Source: JABWCQ01 sp964530625 (lineage in GTDB: Bacteria > Electryoneota > RPQS01). From it: 64,000 bases of DNA. Below the pieces are notes generated by a model. That model was not told the DNA's origin, made no database searches, and worked only from the letters and a program-made list of their open reading frames with translations. The stretch covers positions 62,001 through 126,000 of the forward strand of contig CAZHAK010000004.1 of the NCBI GenBank assembly GCA_964530625.1, read 5' to 3'. Shown here one piece after another: positions 35,363-44,218 of the stretch. Each line of letters begins with the position of its first letter. The stretch's first letter is position 1. The translations under genes were made by a program, and so were the position numbers.

Positions 35363-36574
35363 TTACATGCGGTAACTTATCGTCAACAAGGTCTGTGAAC
35401 TGCGAATGTCTTCTTTCAAGCCGCTCGTGACTTGCTCCGTGTACGAAGCCGTCCGCCACGTCGCGTCAAGCATCACCGAACGGTCAATCAAAACACCGAA
35501 ACCGAGTGACAACACACCCTTGTCCGCGTCACTGCCGGCATTCTTGAAATTGGACGGTTCAATGCTATAGCCCGCGCGGCCGCGAAGACCGTAAGCCGGG
35601 AAGAGATACTCACCGCCAAATGAAACCCGCGTCGTGCTCTCGTAGGTGTCGCGTATCTGCCGATTGGCTTCCGCGCGGCTCACGCCTTGGAACGGAGTCT
35701 CGCCGCGAAACTCGAGCGCTTGCCAATCACGATACTCAATATCCATCGCCGCCAGCCAGCGCCCCGGCGCGACACTGCCGCCGATTCGCCAAATCCACGG
35801 ATAAGACATCTTGTAATCGAAATAGCCGTCGTCCCCGTCGAAACTCCACTCCTCATTGATTGACATCGAGAACGGAGTCGAAGTGGACACACCAATGCGC
35901 ACCAACCGACCCGGACGATACATTCCGCCCATGTTGAAATTCCAGCCGCCTAAATCAGTAAACAGCGACTGCTCCGTGTGCAGCCGTTCGCCGCTTTCCG
36001 TATAATCCCCTAAGAGCGAATAATCGCTTGACCCGGTCCAATAGTTGACCCCCGCTCCCACCGAAAGATTCGGCGAAATATCCACAGCGGTCGCAAAAGA
36101 CCACTGACCTAATCGCCCGCTCTCAAGTTCGTCAAAGTTTTCCCAATCCATTCCCGCCAGACCGCTCACCACCTGCGTCCGCCGATCGTAGTCCGTGATC
36201 TGTGAGTAGCCAAATGCAAAACTCAGCGCGCCCTGGTACACCGGAACAGGGAACACAACACCCAAATTATTGAGTCGCAGCGCGTCCGTGGTGCCTTCTC
36301 GGCCTAAGCCGAAATAGTTCGCGTCATTCGAAAATCCCGTGCGCAACAGCGTCCCCTGAACTTCAATCCGCTTCACTTGCGCGAGTCCCGCCGGATTCCA
36401 CCAGATCGCCGAATAATCATCGGCGATTCCCGTGTACGTGCCGCCTAATCCCAACGCGCGTGCGCCGGAGCCAAGCTGTTGACCACCCGTCAAGAGCAAG
36501 CGCTCGGGAATCTCATCCTGAGCAAAAACGAAAGTTGCGAAAAGTAGCAGTGCGAGAAATGATATGCGTTTCAT
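35363..36574 (-). CDS. FadL/OmpP1-like or PorV-like outer membrane beta-barrel protein
   Basis: A 403-residue protein with a signal peptide (MKRISFLALLLFATFVFA) and the N-terminal signature SGARALGLGGTYTGIADDYS-AIWWNPAGLA, found in FadL/TodX transporters and in T9SS PorV/PorQ-type barrels. The rest alternates in amphipathic strands and ends in the aromatic-free YRM. FadL proteins import hydrophobic compounds; PorV shuttles T9SS cargo. Sequence alone does not decide between them, but T9SS cargo is abundant nearby. Start is ATG 36574, which gives the signal peptide; no Shine-Dalgarno is seen. Confidence 0.78.
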   Translation of the reverse strand: MKRISFLALLLFATFVFAQDEIPERLLLTGGQQLGSGARALGLGGTYTGIADDYSAIWWNPAGLAQVKRIEVQGTLLRTGFSNDANYFGLGREGTTDALRLNNLGVVFPVPVYQGALSFAFGYSQITDYDRRTQVVSGLAGMDWENFDELESGRLGQWSFATAVDISPNLSVGAGVNYWTGSSDYSLLGDYTESGERLHTEQSLFTDLGGWNFNMGGMYRPGRLVRIGVSTSTPFSMSINEEWSFDGDDGYFDYKMSYPWIWRIGGSVAPGRWLAAMDIEYRDWQALEFRGETPFQGVSRAEANRQIRDTYESTTRVSFGGEYLFPAYGLRGRAGYSIEPSNFKNAGSDADKGVLSLGFGVLIDRSVMLDATWRTASYTEQVTSGLKEDIRSSQTLLTISYRM

Positions 36575-36621
36575 GATAATTATTTTTTGCGTTAGCCGCG
36601 ACAGCGACAATGGATAAGCCG

Positions 36622-36656
36622 CGCCGTTGTGGGTCTCCAGACCCGCAATGGCAAAT
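36622..36656 (+). repeat. GGGTCTCCAGACCC palindromic element, copy B
   Basis: CGCCGTTGTGGGTCTCCAGA followed by CCCGCAATGGCAAA, the best-preserved version of the family with copy C at 37369-37403. It lies between the barrel gene and the lipoprotein gene. Confidence 0.92.
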
Positions 36657-36671
36657 CCGCGCCTGTGCAGG

Positions 36672-37265
36672 TTATCTACGCCGTTTGCCGTTGCGCTTCT
36701 GTGAACTGTCGTCCTGCGGTGCAGGATCCTTCACCGTCGGCGGTGCTGCCGGCGGAGGAGGAGCAGGCTGTGCATAGGTCGCTCCGCCACCCATGCCACC
36801 ATTCCCAATCACTGGCGGAGGCGCGGTAGCTTCAGACGATCTGCGGCCCGGTCGTTGTGACGGTGGTTCTCCCGGTGCGCCCGGAGTGCCCGGTCCCCAA
36901 TGCGGATAACGATGATGCCAATCGTGCCACCACGGACGGCTGTAATAATCGTAATAGCCGTAGTAACTTCTATAATAATTCGGCGAGAATCTGTCAAAAT
37001 CAAAACCCCACCTCGTGTACCCGCGCGGACGACCCCAATACGACCACGAATCATTGTAATACGGATCGTAACTCGGATACACGTCCACCGTCTCAGGTTT
37101 CGTCAACGTCGTATCAATCGCCGTCGAATCATAGCGATTATAAAGCGAATTCGACGAAAAAGGACCGTTATCCTCCATCCCCGGACGATAAAGTTTCGTG
37201 TAGCAACCCGTGGACAATATCATCAGCCCAAGCGTCGCCGTCAAAAGTAGTAAGCGGGTTCTCAT
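36672..37265 (-). CDS. Tyr/Trp-rich lipoprotein of unknown function
   Basis: A 197-residue lipoprotein with lipobox LSTGC (Cys21). The middle (about 60-125) is very rich in Tyr, Trp, Arg and Asp (RSYYGYYDYYSRPWWHDWHH) and the end (125-197) is Pro/Gly-rich, so it is probably disordered and surface-exposed. I do not recognise the family. AGAGG precedes the ATG by five bases. It lies between two copies of the same palindromic repeat. Confidence 0.75.
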   Translation of the reverse strand: MRTRLLLLTATLGLMILSTGCYTKLYRPGMEDNGPFSSNSLYNRYDSTAIDTTLTKPETVDVYPSYDPYYNDSWSYWGRPRGYTRWGFDFDRFSPNYYRSYYGYYDYYSRPWWHDWHHRYPHWGPGTPGAPGEPPSQRPGRRSSEATAPPPVIGNGGMGGGATYAQPAPPPPAAPPTVKDPAPQDDSSQKRNGKRRR

Positions 37266-37368
37266 TCTAACCTCTGTCTATCTATTGCAGGACTGCATAA
37301 TCGTTTCGCTTCGTGCAGCCGCGTGATCAAACAACTCCAAATATTTCTCACCGAGTCCAGCGCCAACT

Positions 37369-37403
37369 CGCCGTTGTGGGTCTCCAGACCCGCGATGGCA
37401 AAT
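37369..37403 (+). repeat. GGGTCTCCAGACCC palindromic element, copy C
   Basis: Same 30-base core as copy B with one substitution (CGCGATGG for CGCAATGG), only 11 bases downstream of the argF stop (argF is on the minus strand). Confidence 0.92.
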
Positions 37404-37414
37404 TAGCTGGCTGG

Positions 37415-38338
37415 CTACTTCGTCTCCATCAACACCATCATCACGGCCTTTTGCGCATGCAGACGATTCTCGGCTTGATCAAAGACCACACTGTGCGGAC
37501 CGTCCATAACACCATCGGTTATCTCTTTGCCGCGTTCAGCCGGTAAACAATGCAAAATAATGCAATTCTTGTCAGCATGCGAAACTAGCTTCTCGTTCAC
37601 CTGAAACGGTTGCAACTTGCGCGCCTTTTCGTCTGCCTGCTCTTTTTGGCCCATCGAGGCCCAAACATCCGTATAGATCACGTGCGAGCCCGTCACAGCC
37701 TTCACCGGATCATGTTCAATTGTCACTCGCGAACCGCCCGACTTATTCGCCGCGTCCACAAGCGTCATGTCCGGCAGCGTATCTTCCGCCGTGCCAATCA
37801 CCAATTCAAAATTCAGCCGCTGCGCCAATTCCAGCCAGCTATTCGTGATATTATTCCCGTCCCCTAAATAGGTGATACGGAAATCATCAAATCGGTTTAA
37901 CTTCTCATAGACCGTCTGAATATCAGCCATAATCTGACACGGATGCGAATAATCCGTCAAGCCGTTGATAATCGGAATGTCCGCGTATCTCGCAAGCTCC
38001 TCGACGTCCGCGTGGCTGAACGTGCGAATCATGATCCCGCCCAAATAGCGCGACAAAACCTTCGCCGCGTCCGCAATCGTCTCACGTTTGCCGAGTTCAA
38101 TCTCCTTTTCCGTGATGTAAATCGCATTGCCGCCAAGCTCAGCAATGCCCACCTCAAAGGAAATTCTCGTCCGCAAACTTGCCTTGTGAAAGATCAATCC
38201 CCAAGTCTGCCCCCCCAAAGGACGAACCTCTTGATTGGTGTTCCTACGCTCTTTCAACTCGCAGGCAAGCGCAATTGTTTCAATGATTTCGTCCCGATTG
38301 AAGTCGGTCACGGCTAAAAAATCGCGATGTGGTCGCAT
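37415..38338 (-). CDS. argF: Ornithine carbamoyltransferase
   Basis: A 307-residue enzyme forming citrulline from ornithine and carbamoyl phosphate in arginine synthesis. The carbamoyl-phosphate site is SLRTRISFEV (Leu in place of the second residue of STRTR), with HPCQIMADI downstream. The ornithine loop is DVWASMGQ and the C-terminal signature HCLPAERG. These favour ornithine over acetyl- or succinyl-ornithine as substrate, though the latter cannot be fully excluded. No other arginine gene is in the window. The start ATG 38338 lacks a ribosome site. Confidence 0.94.
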   Translation of the reverse strand: MRPHRDFLAVTDFNRDEIIETIALACELKERRNTNQEVRPLGGQTWGLIFHKASLRTRISFEVGIAELGGNAIYITEKEIELGKRETIADAAKVLSRYLGGIMIRTFSHADVEELARYADIPIINGLTDYSHPCQIMADIQTVYEKLNRFDDFRITYLGDGNNITNSWLELAQRLNFELVIGTAEDTLPDMTLVDAANKSGGSRVTIEHDPVKAVTGSHVIYTDVWASMGQKEQADEKARKLQPFQVNEKLVSHADKNCIILHCLPAERGKEITDGVMDGPHSVVFDQAENRLHAQKAVMMVLMETK

Positions 38339-38392
38339 AAATGCTGATTAACTTAAATTATTGTCCGAATTATTCAAAACTCAGCGTGTCAA

Positions 38393-40789
38393 CTACTTCA
38401 AAAACATGAGCTTCTGTGTTCCGTAGAAATTGCCTTTGGCGGTCATCCGCACAAAGTAGATACCCGAGGTCAACTGCGCGCCGCCGTTGCTCGTGCCATT
38501 CCAGCGCAATTCATAACGGCCCGGTGCCGGCGGAGCTTCCGTGCTCGACCAAACAAGCTGACCCAAAAGATTGTGAATCGCAAATTGAATCGGCCCCGAA
38601 CCCGGCGCGTCATACGCAATCGTCGTCGCCGGATTGAACGGATTCGGATAAATCTTTGTCATCCGGTATTCCGTCGGAAACGGCGAAGGCCGCTCCGGTG
38701 AAGCCAGGTCCACGCCGCCCACAACCTCAACATTGTCAAAGTGAATTCCCAAATCACCCAACAGAGCGTCCGTCTGCAAGCGGAAGCGAATGTACACGTT
38801 GTTTCCGGCCCAGCCGCTCAAATCACAGTACGAGCGCGTCCACGGCACCTGTAAATCCGAAAATCCGCGCACGACTTGCCAATCCGAGTTGTTCACGGAT
38901 ACTTCCATAAAGAAACTGTCAGCAGGCATATCCAATCTGCCGCGGCGGTCAAAAACCAGATGATACGCGTTGCCGCCCGTCAAATCAAGAGTCTGATTGA
39001 GCGTAAACGTCGTGTTCCAATTGCTCCCGTACTGCGAGCGATAGCCTTCTCCGTTCGTGTAAACAACCATCCCGAAATTTAGCGACGTCGTATCCACGTC
39101 CTGTCGCCATTCGCCGCCTGTTCCCCCCGCCGTCCAATCACCCAAGCCGTCCTCAAAATCTTCGCTGAAAAGTGTGTTTCCGCTCGGCAGCGTAAATGTA
39201 AAACTCGTGTCACGATCCAGATAGAAATGTACCCAGCGCGCTACTTGGTTTACTTGCTGTGGTTCAATTCGCAAATGACACGTGCCTTGCGGTTTCGACA
39301 GCTGCAGAGGACTGTTCACGTCGTAGGTCTGCGGAAATCCGTTGTCAAAATAAATCTTCGCCGGAACAGCCTGACTGCTCTCATTGACTACATTGATTGT
39401 CAGATTGTACCACGGCAGCGGATCCAACTCAAGAATCGCGCTGGTAGGAAGGTCGCCCGGATTAATCGTTACGGTTGTCGTATCGTTCCGATATCCTTCC
39501 TTGCGCGCCAACACCGTCACCTGTCCAGCCGGCGGCAAAAATGTCGCGCGCCCGAACTCCTCGTTCGTGTACCACGGATTCAATATCGGTGACCACGTAT
39601 TCAATATCCGCCACTCCGCCGAAATCGGTTCGCTCGTCGCGCTGTTTCGCGTGTAAATCTTCAACGGAGCACCTTGATTGTCCATATCTCCGCTGACCGG
39701 GTAATTAATCACCCGACGGCACAACCACTGCATCGGAGGAAGCAAAGAATTCGTTAGACCGTAGTAGTTTGGATGATTTGTGGAATCACACGGAGGTTGA
39801 ATCACCGTTGTGTTCGGACTTGTTTCCGTCAAAATCTGAATCGTTCCCAAGTCACGATAAAACCAATCCTGCAAATCTCCGTTGCGCGTCGCACCAAATA
39901 CGTCCAGATATGGGCCGATAACATCGCTTTCATATCTGGCGGTTTTCGAAATATAGCCTTGCATCACTCGGTGAATCGCGGCGCTGTCCGGAGAGAACTT
40001 CGCCGCTCCGTCCGGCCCCCACTGCCAAGCTACGATACATCGGTCTGCCACGCGCCCCGAACGAGACGAATGCCAAACAATTGACGTCGTCGGTTTAATC
40101 TGTCGCGCAAAGTCCCGAACCGCGCGTGCCTCAGGCTCCGAAAACGGACCAGGTCCGCGATAATAATCAAACGGCTCTTCACTGCCCCGCACCCAAATTG
40201 AATCCCCGTATATCCAATTCAAATCAAAATTACGATTCAAATCCACGCCGCAAGAATCCCAGCCCGAACCCGGCCAGATATTGCAACTGTCCCCGGTATA
40301 CTCCGGCGGGCGATAGCCGTTCTTTCGCCAAGTGTTGTCCCAGCCCCGCGAAATCACCTCAAGCCCATCCGGATTCATCGTCGGAATAACATAAATCTGT
40401 GTCTGATTGCGCAGCGTCCGGAACGGTTCTTGATTCAGAGGCGGCGCCACAAGTCTTTGCATGAATCTAATCGTCGCCTCCATACCCGCCACTTCCTCAG
40501 CATGAATATGAGCGATTATCAATACCGTCGGCTCATCCTCAAAGTCATCTACATTGTCCGAAATTTTCACCGCATAAAGCGGGTACTGCTGAGCCAACTG
40601 ATCGCCGCGAGAATGCCCAATGGAATCCACCCGCACAAATGTCGGATTCGCGGCTTGCAGGTCAAAAATAAACTGATAAAGTTCTTCCCGCGTGTGATAG
40701 CACTCGCCAAGAGGCTGTGCGAACACTCCGCCCGCCAACAAAATCATCCCTAACATACACAAGATACCGCGCATGATGCTCTTCTTCAT
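38393..40789 (-). CDS. M14 zinc carboxypeptidase with T9SS sorting domain
   Basis: A 798-residue secreted protein. Order: signal peptide (to about 25), M14 catalytic domain (about 30-340), a carboxypeptidase-regulatory-like segment, a jelly-roll domain (about 540-690) and a sorting domain from YPNPFNPATTIAYD to KLMFLK. Zinc ligands are His96 and Glu99 (HIHAEEVAG) and His240 (IVWHSSRSG); the catalytic Glu322 is in ILTETSPN. It should release C-terminal residues from peptides outside the cell. I start at ATG 40789, opening the signal peptide; a GTG at 40813 has its purine run immediately adjacent and is less likely. Confidence 0.93.
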   Translation of the reverse strand: MKKSIMRGILCMLGMILLAGGVFAQPLGECYHTREELYQFIFDLQAANPTFVRVDSIGHSRGDQLAQQYPLYAVKISDNVDDFEDEPTVLIIAHIHAEEVAGMEATIRFMQRLVAPPLNQEPFRTLRNQTQIYVIPTMNPDGLEVISRGWDNTWRKNGYRPPEYTGDSCNIWPGSGWDSCGVDLNRNFDLNWIYGDSIWVRGSEEPFDYYRGPGPFSEPEARAVRDFARQIKPTTSIVWHSSRSGRVADRCIVAWQWGPDGAAKFSPDSAAIHRVMQGYISKTARYESDVIGPYLDVFGATRNGDLQDWFYRDLGTIQILTETSPNTTVIQPPCDSTNHPNYYGLTNSLLPPMQWLCRRVINYPVSGDMDNQGAPLKIYTRNSATSEPISAEWRILNTWSPILNPWYTNEEFGRATFLPPAGQVTVLARKEGYRNDTTTVTINPGDLPTSAILELDPLPWYNLTINVVNESSQAVPAKIYFDNGFPQTYDVNSPLQLSKPQGTCHLRIEPQQVNQVARWVHFYLDRDTSFTFTLPSGNTLFSEDFEDGLGDWTAGGTGGEWRQDVDTTSLNFGMVVYTNGEGYRSQYGSNWNTTFTLNQTLDLTGGNAYHLVFDRRGRLDMPADSFFMEVSVNNSDWQVVRGFSDLQVPWTRSYCDLSGWAGNNVYIRFRLQTDALLGDLGIHFDNVEVVGGVDLASPERPSPFPTEYRMTKIYPNPFNPATTIAYDAPGSGPIQFAIHNLLGQLVWSSTEAPPAPGRYELRWNGTSNGGAQLTSGIYFVRMTAKGNFYGTQKLMFLK

Positions 40790-40864
40790 GTGTAAAATCG
40801 TCTTCAAATCCACTCCCTCGTTCGGTTGGCTGTAACAAACGTTCCAAAATTCAAGGCAAAATAC

Positions 40865-40898
40865 TTACGGCGCGGGACGCTCTCGCCCCGCGCCGTAA
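40865..40898 (-). terminator. Terminator-like hairpin after the 1041-residue gene
   Basis: TTACGGCGCGGG and CCCGCGCCGTAA form a perfect 12-base-pair stem around a 10-base loop, followed on the minus strand by GTATTTTGCC. It lies 7 bases after the stop of the 40905 gene and before the M14 gene. Confidence 0.75.
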
Positions 40899-40904
40899 AT
40901 CGCG

Positions 40905-43900
40905 CTATCTGATCAATGTCATCTTCTTCACCGACTGGAAGCTCGGAGTTTCCAAACGGTAGAAATACACGCCCGAAGCCAAAGCCGCCGCGTCAAACCG
41001 CACGTGATACGTGCCCGCGTGCATCACTTTGTCGACCAATACGTCAACCTGCTGGCCAAGCGTATTGTAAATCGCAACCTTCACCGCTTCCGTCGCCGGA
41101 ATCGTGAAACGGAAATCCGTCGTCGGGTTAAACGGATTGGGATAGTTCTGCGTCAACGTGTATTCCTTCGGCAGCGGAGCCGGAACCTCCGTCACTCCCA
41201 CCGTGAAATCATTCACCCAGTTGCCCCACAGATTTTCCAAAGGCTCCTTACCCGATGAACGCCAATCCACCCACACCGCCACCGTGCCGCCATGATAATC
41301 ATGCGCCAACGCCGGCTGGGTCTGATTCTGGTATTCGACGTTTATCATGCCGCCAAATACAGCGGAGTCGTTATCAGTCAGATGCCACCATGATTCAGCG
41401 AATTCTCCGTCTTCCTTGATGTGAACACCGTAAATATCCTTGTAAGGATTTGTACGGCCATCTTCCCAAGCCATATAAATTCCGTCGTCCCACTCAACCA
41501 ACAGCTGCTGATCCGACTGGTCGCTCGCGCCCTGACAAATAGCACGGCCCGTCGCCTCCGGCCAAATCCGCGATCCGTCCGGATTCAATTTCTGCGCGTA
41601 AAGATCCAAGTGAGCTCCATTGCGGAAGTCCTGCCAGACCACGAACACGCGGCTCTGACTGTCCACCGCGAGCCGCGGAATCTTCTGAAGATGCGGCGCC
41701 GTGACGATTAAGCGCCCGTTACTCGTCCACTGCGCTTCACCGTTCGCGTTAAACCGCTGCCCATAGATGTCGCTGTTCTGCTGCTCAACACGGGAATCCG
41801 ACCAAACGAAATACATCCCGCCTTGACCGTCATAGGCAACTTGTGCTTCCGCCTGCACCCGGGGTGCCGACGATACCGTCTCCCGCCAAGCCACTGATCC
41901 GTCCGAGCAAACCTTCGCCGCCGCAATATCATACTCGCCAAACTCGCCCGTTTGCCACACAGCCACCACGCAACCGCTTTCGTCCGCGGCAACACTATGA
42001 AGCAAGTCGTCATTATCTAAATTATCTGACATCAGGACAGGATTCTGCCACAACGGCTCGCAGTTCGGACCCATCCGCATCGCATAAACATCCAACTGAA
42101 AACTCAAATCAAAACCCGACCAAACCACAAAACAGCCGCCCGCTCCGTCCGGCACGACCTTCGCGTCCCGCTGATCCACGTTCGATAGCGCAACCACCGC
42201 ACCGGCTTGATCACAGCGCAGATGCCCGTCCGATCCAACCTGCTGCAAACGAATCTGGTTCACGCCGTCCGTCAAGTTCTCAAATGAACAGAAAAATCCG
42301 TTGTTCCCGTCTTCACATACCTCAGGATTGCTCTGCTCAAAGCGGTTACCCGATGCGCTCACCGGAGCCATCGTCGTGCCGTTCTCCGGAATATGACTAA
42401 ACGTGCGCTCATACGTCGTATCCAATACCTGATACATGATCTGAACACCAAGATTGCCCCCGCGAGCGTCCTCCCAAACGAAGGCCACGTTCCCGTGGAA
42501 CATCCGAATGCTCGTCGGATTCCGAGCGTTCCCGTCCAAACCGAAAATGATCTCATAATTGTTGTCCACCGTGCAATCTGCGATGCCTATCTTCGCGACC
42601 GACAACGTCCGCGATCCCCGATAAAAGTCCGAGTACATCGCCAAATAAAAATCTCCGTCGCCGCCGGCCCGAAGCACAGCTTCCTGTTGCTGGTTCCCGT
42701 TCGTGCTGATCGCCACACCGCACTCGCCGCAAACGTGATTACCCGAAGCGTTCAAATGCCCGCTATAGAGATCGTACTGATTGATATTCCCCGGTTCCTG
42801 ACGCGTGTCATCCCACGCGTACAATCCGCCGCCCGAAAGATCCGTCGTCAAACGGCTGTTGTCGCGCGTTGCGCCCGTTCCGCCGCCGCCTGCGTCACCG
42901 CATACTCGCACGCCGTTCACGGTCCACGAGTGAGTCCCGGCAGGAAGTGTCTTCTGAGCATACACTTCTTCAACCGAGCCGTTCACGCGCGTATCCTGCC
43001 AGCACGTCAGCGCGCCGTCCTGAGCGTCATTGTTAAAACTCGGGGTGATGCGCGGCCCGTCCTGATTGTCCGGTGCGTCGCACAAAATGATGCCGTTCAC
43101 CGCCCACGTCGCCGATCCGTTCCCGTCGAATCGCTGCATGTAAAGATCGTTCGAGATCCCCGTGCGTTCGTCTCGCCAAACATAGTAAGCGCCGCCCGTT
43201 GTGTAATCCGGGCAGAGCTTCAGTCCTAATTGACGGCCCTCGGCGTTGCACACCGGAATCCCGTTCACACCGCTGCCCCACGGCAACGTGCCCGCGTTCG
43301 TAATCTTTGCCGTAAACACGTTGCCGCCGTCACGAGCGTCACCCCAGCCGACGATCAGACCGCCTTGCCCGTCTGTATCCGCCGTGATACCGGTTTGATC
43401 ACCCTGACTGTTCGTTACTTCCAATGCGCCCGGCCACATCCGGTTGCCGTTTGAGTCAATCCGCCGAGCGAAAATATCCACGCTGCCCAAACGGTCGTCT
43501 TCCCAGGCGATTACCGCGCCGCCTGCGCCGTCACTGGCCCCGCGCAAAGTTGCTTCAAGCGTCATCGACGTCATGTTCGTGTCTACGACCTTTCCCCCCG
43601 GAGTCCAGAGCAGCTCGCCGGCATAGTTCAGCTTTTGAGCAAACACGTCGCCCGTGCTGTCATATCGAAAATCAATCCAAGTTATAATAAATCCGCCGTC
43701 CGTCACGATGGGTTCCGGGTCTTCCTGACGATACGGATGATTGATGACATGAACAGGCCAACCCGGAGCCAAATCGCCGTCCGGTTCGATCAATTGCGCA
43801 AATACATCGCGGTCACCCGTCCGCGTATCCGACCATACCAAAATGGTGTAACCGTTCGCGTCTGTGTAAGCCGCGCGCTGCCATTCGATGTGATGGCCTT

Positions 43901-44030
43901 GGCGAATCGGCCTGCCGGGCGGATCCCATCTGCGTGGATCTTCGGCGTAACTACTCATGCTCCACAGCAATCCTACCGTGCCAAGCAGCAGTGCGAAGTA
44001 CCTCCGAGAGGCGGTGCTGGGTGTCTTCAT
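40905..44030 (-). CDS. Large secreted repeat (propeller-like) protein with T9SS sorting domain
   Basis: A 1041-residue protein with a signal peptide (to about 29), many repeats of a strand pattern with W-x-D-x-R and D-x-Y/F-A-Q (ILVWSDTRTGDRDVFAQLI, VVWQDFRNGAHLDLYAQKL), and a sorting domain from YPNPFNPTTDFRF to KKMTLIR. The repeats look like propeller blades arranged in two or more wheels; no enzymatic motif is seen, so a binding or structural role is likely. GGAG precedes the ATG by 9 bases. It is followed by the M14 gene on the same strand. Confidence 0.87.
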   Translation of the reverse strand: MKTPSTASRRYFALLLGTVGLLWSMSSYAEDPRRWDPPGRPIRQGHHIEWQRAAYTDANGYTILVWSDTRTGDRDVFAQLIEPDGDLAPGWPVHVINHPYRQEDPEPIVTDGGFIITWIDFRYDSTGDVFAQKLNYAGELLWTPGGKVVDTNMTSMTLEATLRGASDGAGGAVIAWEDDRLGSVDIFARRIDSNGNRMWPGALEVTNSQGDQTGITADTDGQGGLIVGWGDARDGGNVFTAKITNAGTLPWGSGVNGIPVCNAEGRQLGLKLCPDYTTGGAYYVWRDERTGISNDLYMQRFDGNGSATWAVNGIILCDAPDNQDGPRITPSFNNDAQDGALTCWQDTRVNGSVEEVYAQKTLPAGTHSWTVNGVRVCGDAGGGGTGATRDNSRLTTDLSGGGLYAWDDTRQEPGNINQYDLYSGHLNASGNHVCGECGVAISTNGNQQQEAVLRAGGDGDFYLAMYSDFYRGSRTLSVAKIGIADCTVDNNYEIIFGLDGNARNPTSIRMFHGNVAFVWEDARGGNLGVQIMYQVLDTTYERTFSHIPENGTTMAPVSASGNRFEQSNPEVCEDGNNGFFCSFENLTDGVNQIRLQQVGSDGHLRCDQAGAVVALSNVDQRDAKVVPDGAGGCFVVWSGFDLSFQLDVYAMRMGPNCEPLWQNPVLMSDNLDNDDLLHSVAADESGCVVAVWQTGEFGEYDIAAAKVCSDGSVAWRETVSSAPRVQAEAQVAYDGQGGMYFVWSDSRVEQQNSDIYGQRFNANGEAQWTSNGRLIVTAPHLQKIPRLAVDSQSRVFVVWQDFRNGAHLDLYAQKLNPDGSRIWPEATGRAICQGASDQSDQQLLVEWDDGIYMAWEDGRTNPYKDIYGVHIKEDGEFAESWWHLTDNDSAVFGGMINVEYQNQTQPALAHDYHGGTVAVWVDWRSSGKEPLENLWGNWVNDFTVGVTEVPAPLPKEYTLTQNYPNPFNPTTDFRFTIPATEAVKVAIYNTLGQQVDVLVDKVMHAGTYHVRFDAAALASGVYFYRLETPSFQSVKKMTLIR

Positions 44031-44183
44031 CTGGTCTGACTCCTATTTCTGAATCAAAAGGTTATTATAAACAATATGTTAGAATTTCTAAGCGGGATTC
44101 CGATAGACTGTAAAATTACACTTTTCTGCACCGAGTTGCAAGTAACCCCCTGAACTCTGAGTCAGTGACATACACCCCATTGC

Positions 44184-44212
44184 TTGACAATCCACGCCAC
44201 TCCCCGTAACTT
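44184..44212 (+). promoter_or_regulatory. Candidate promoter giving a leaderless mRNA
   Basis: A perfect TTGACA (44184-44189), a 17-base spacer and TAACTT (44207-44212, reading TAACTTG with the next base) precede the ATG at 44219 by only six bases. Transcription from such a site would start at or next to the A of the ATG. The -10 fits poorly to TATAAT and better to TAnnTTG. Confidence 0.35.
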
Positions 44213-44218
44213 GAACAC

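Noticed and set aside
35363..36574. Firm assignment as PorV
   Set aside because: The N-terminal signature is shared with FadL/TodX transporters; sequence alone does not separate them.
37415..38338. N-acetyl- or N-succinylornithine carbamoyltransferase because of SLRTR
   Set aside because: SLRTR also occurs in true ornithine enzymes, and HPCQ, DVWASMGQ and HCLPAERG fit ornithine carbamoyltransferase better.
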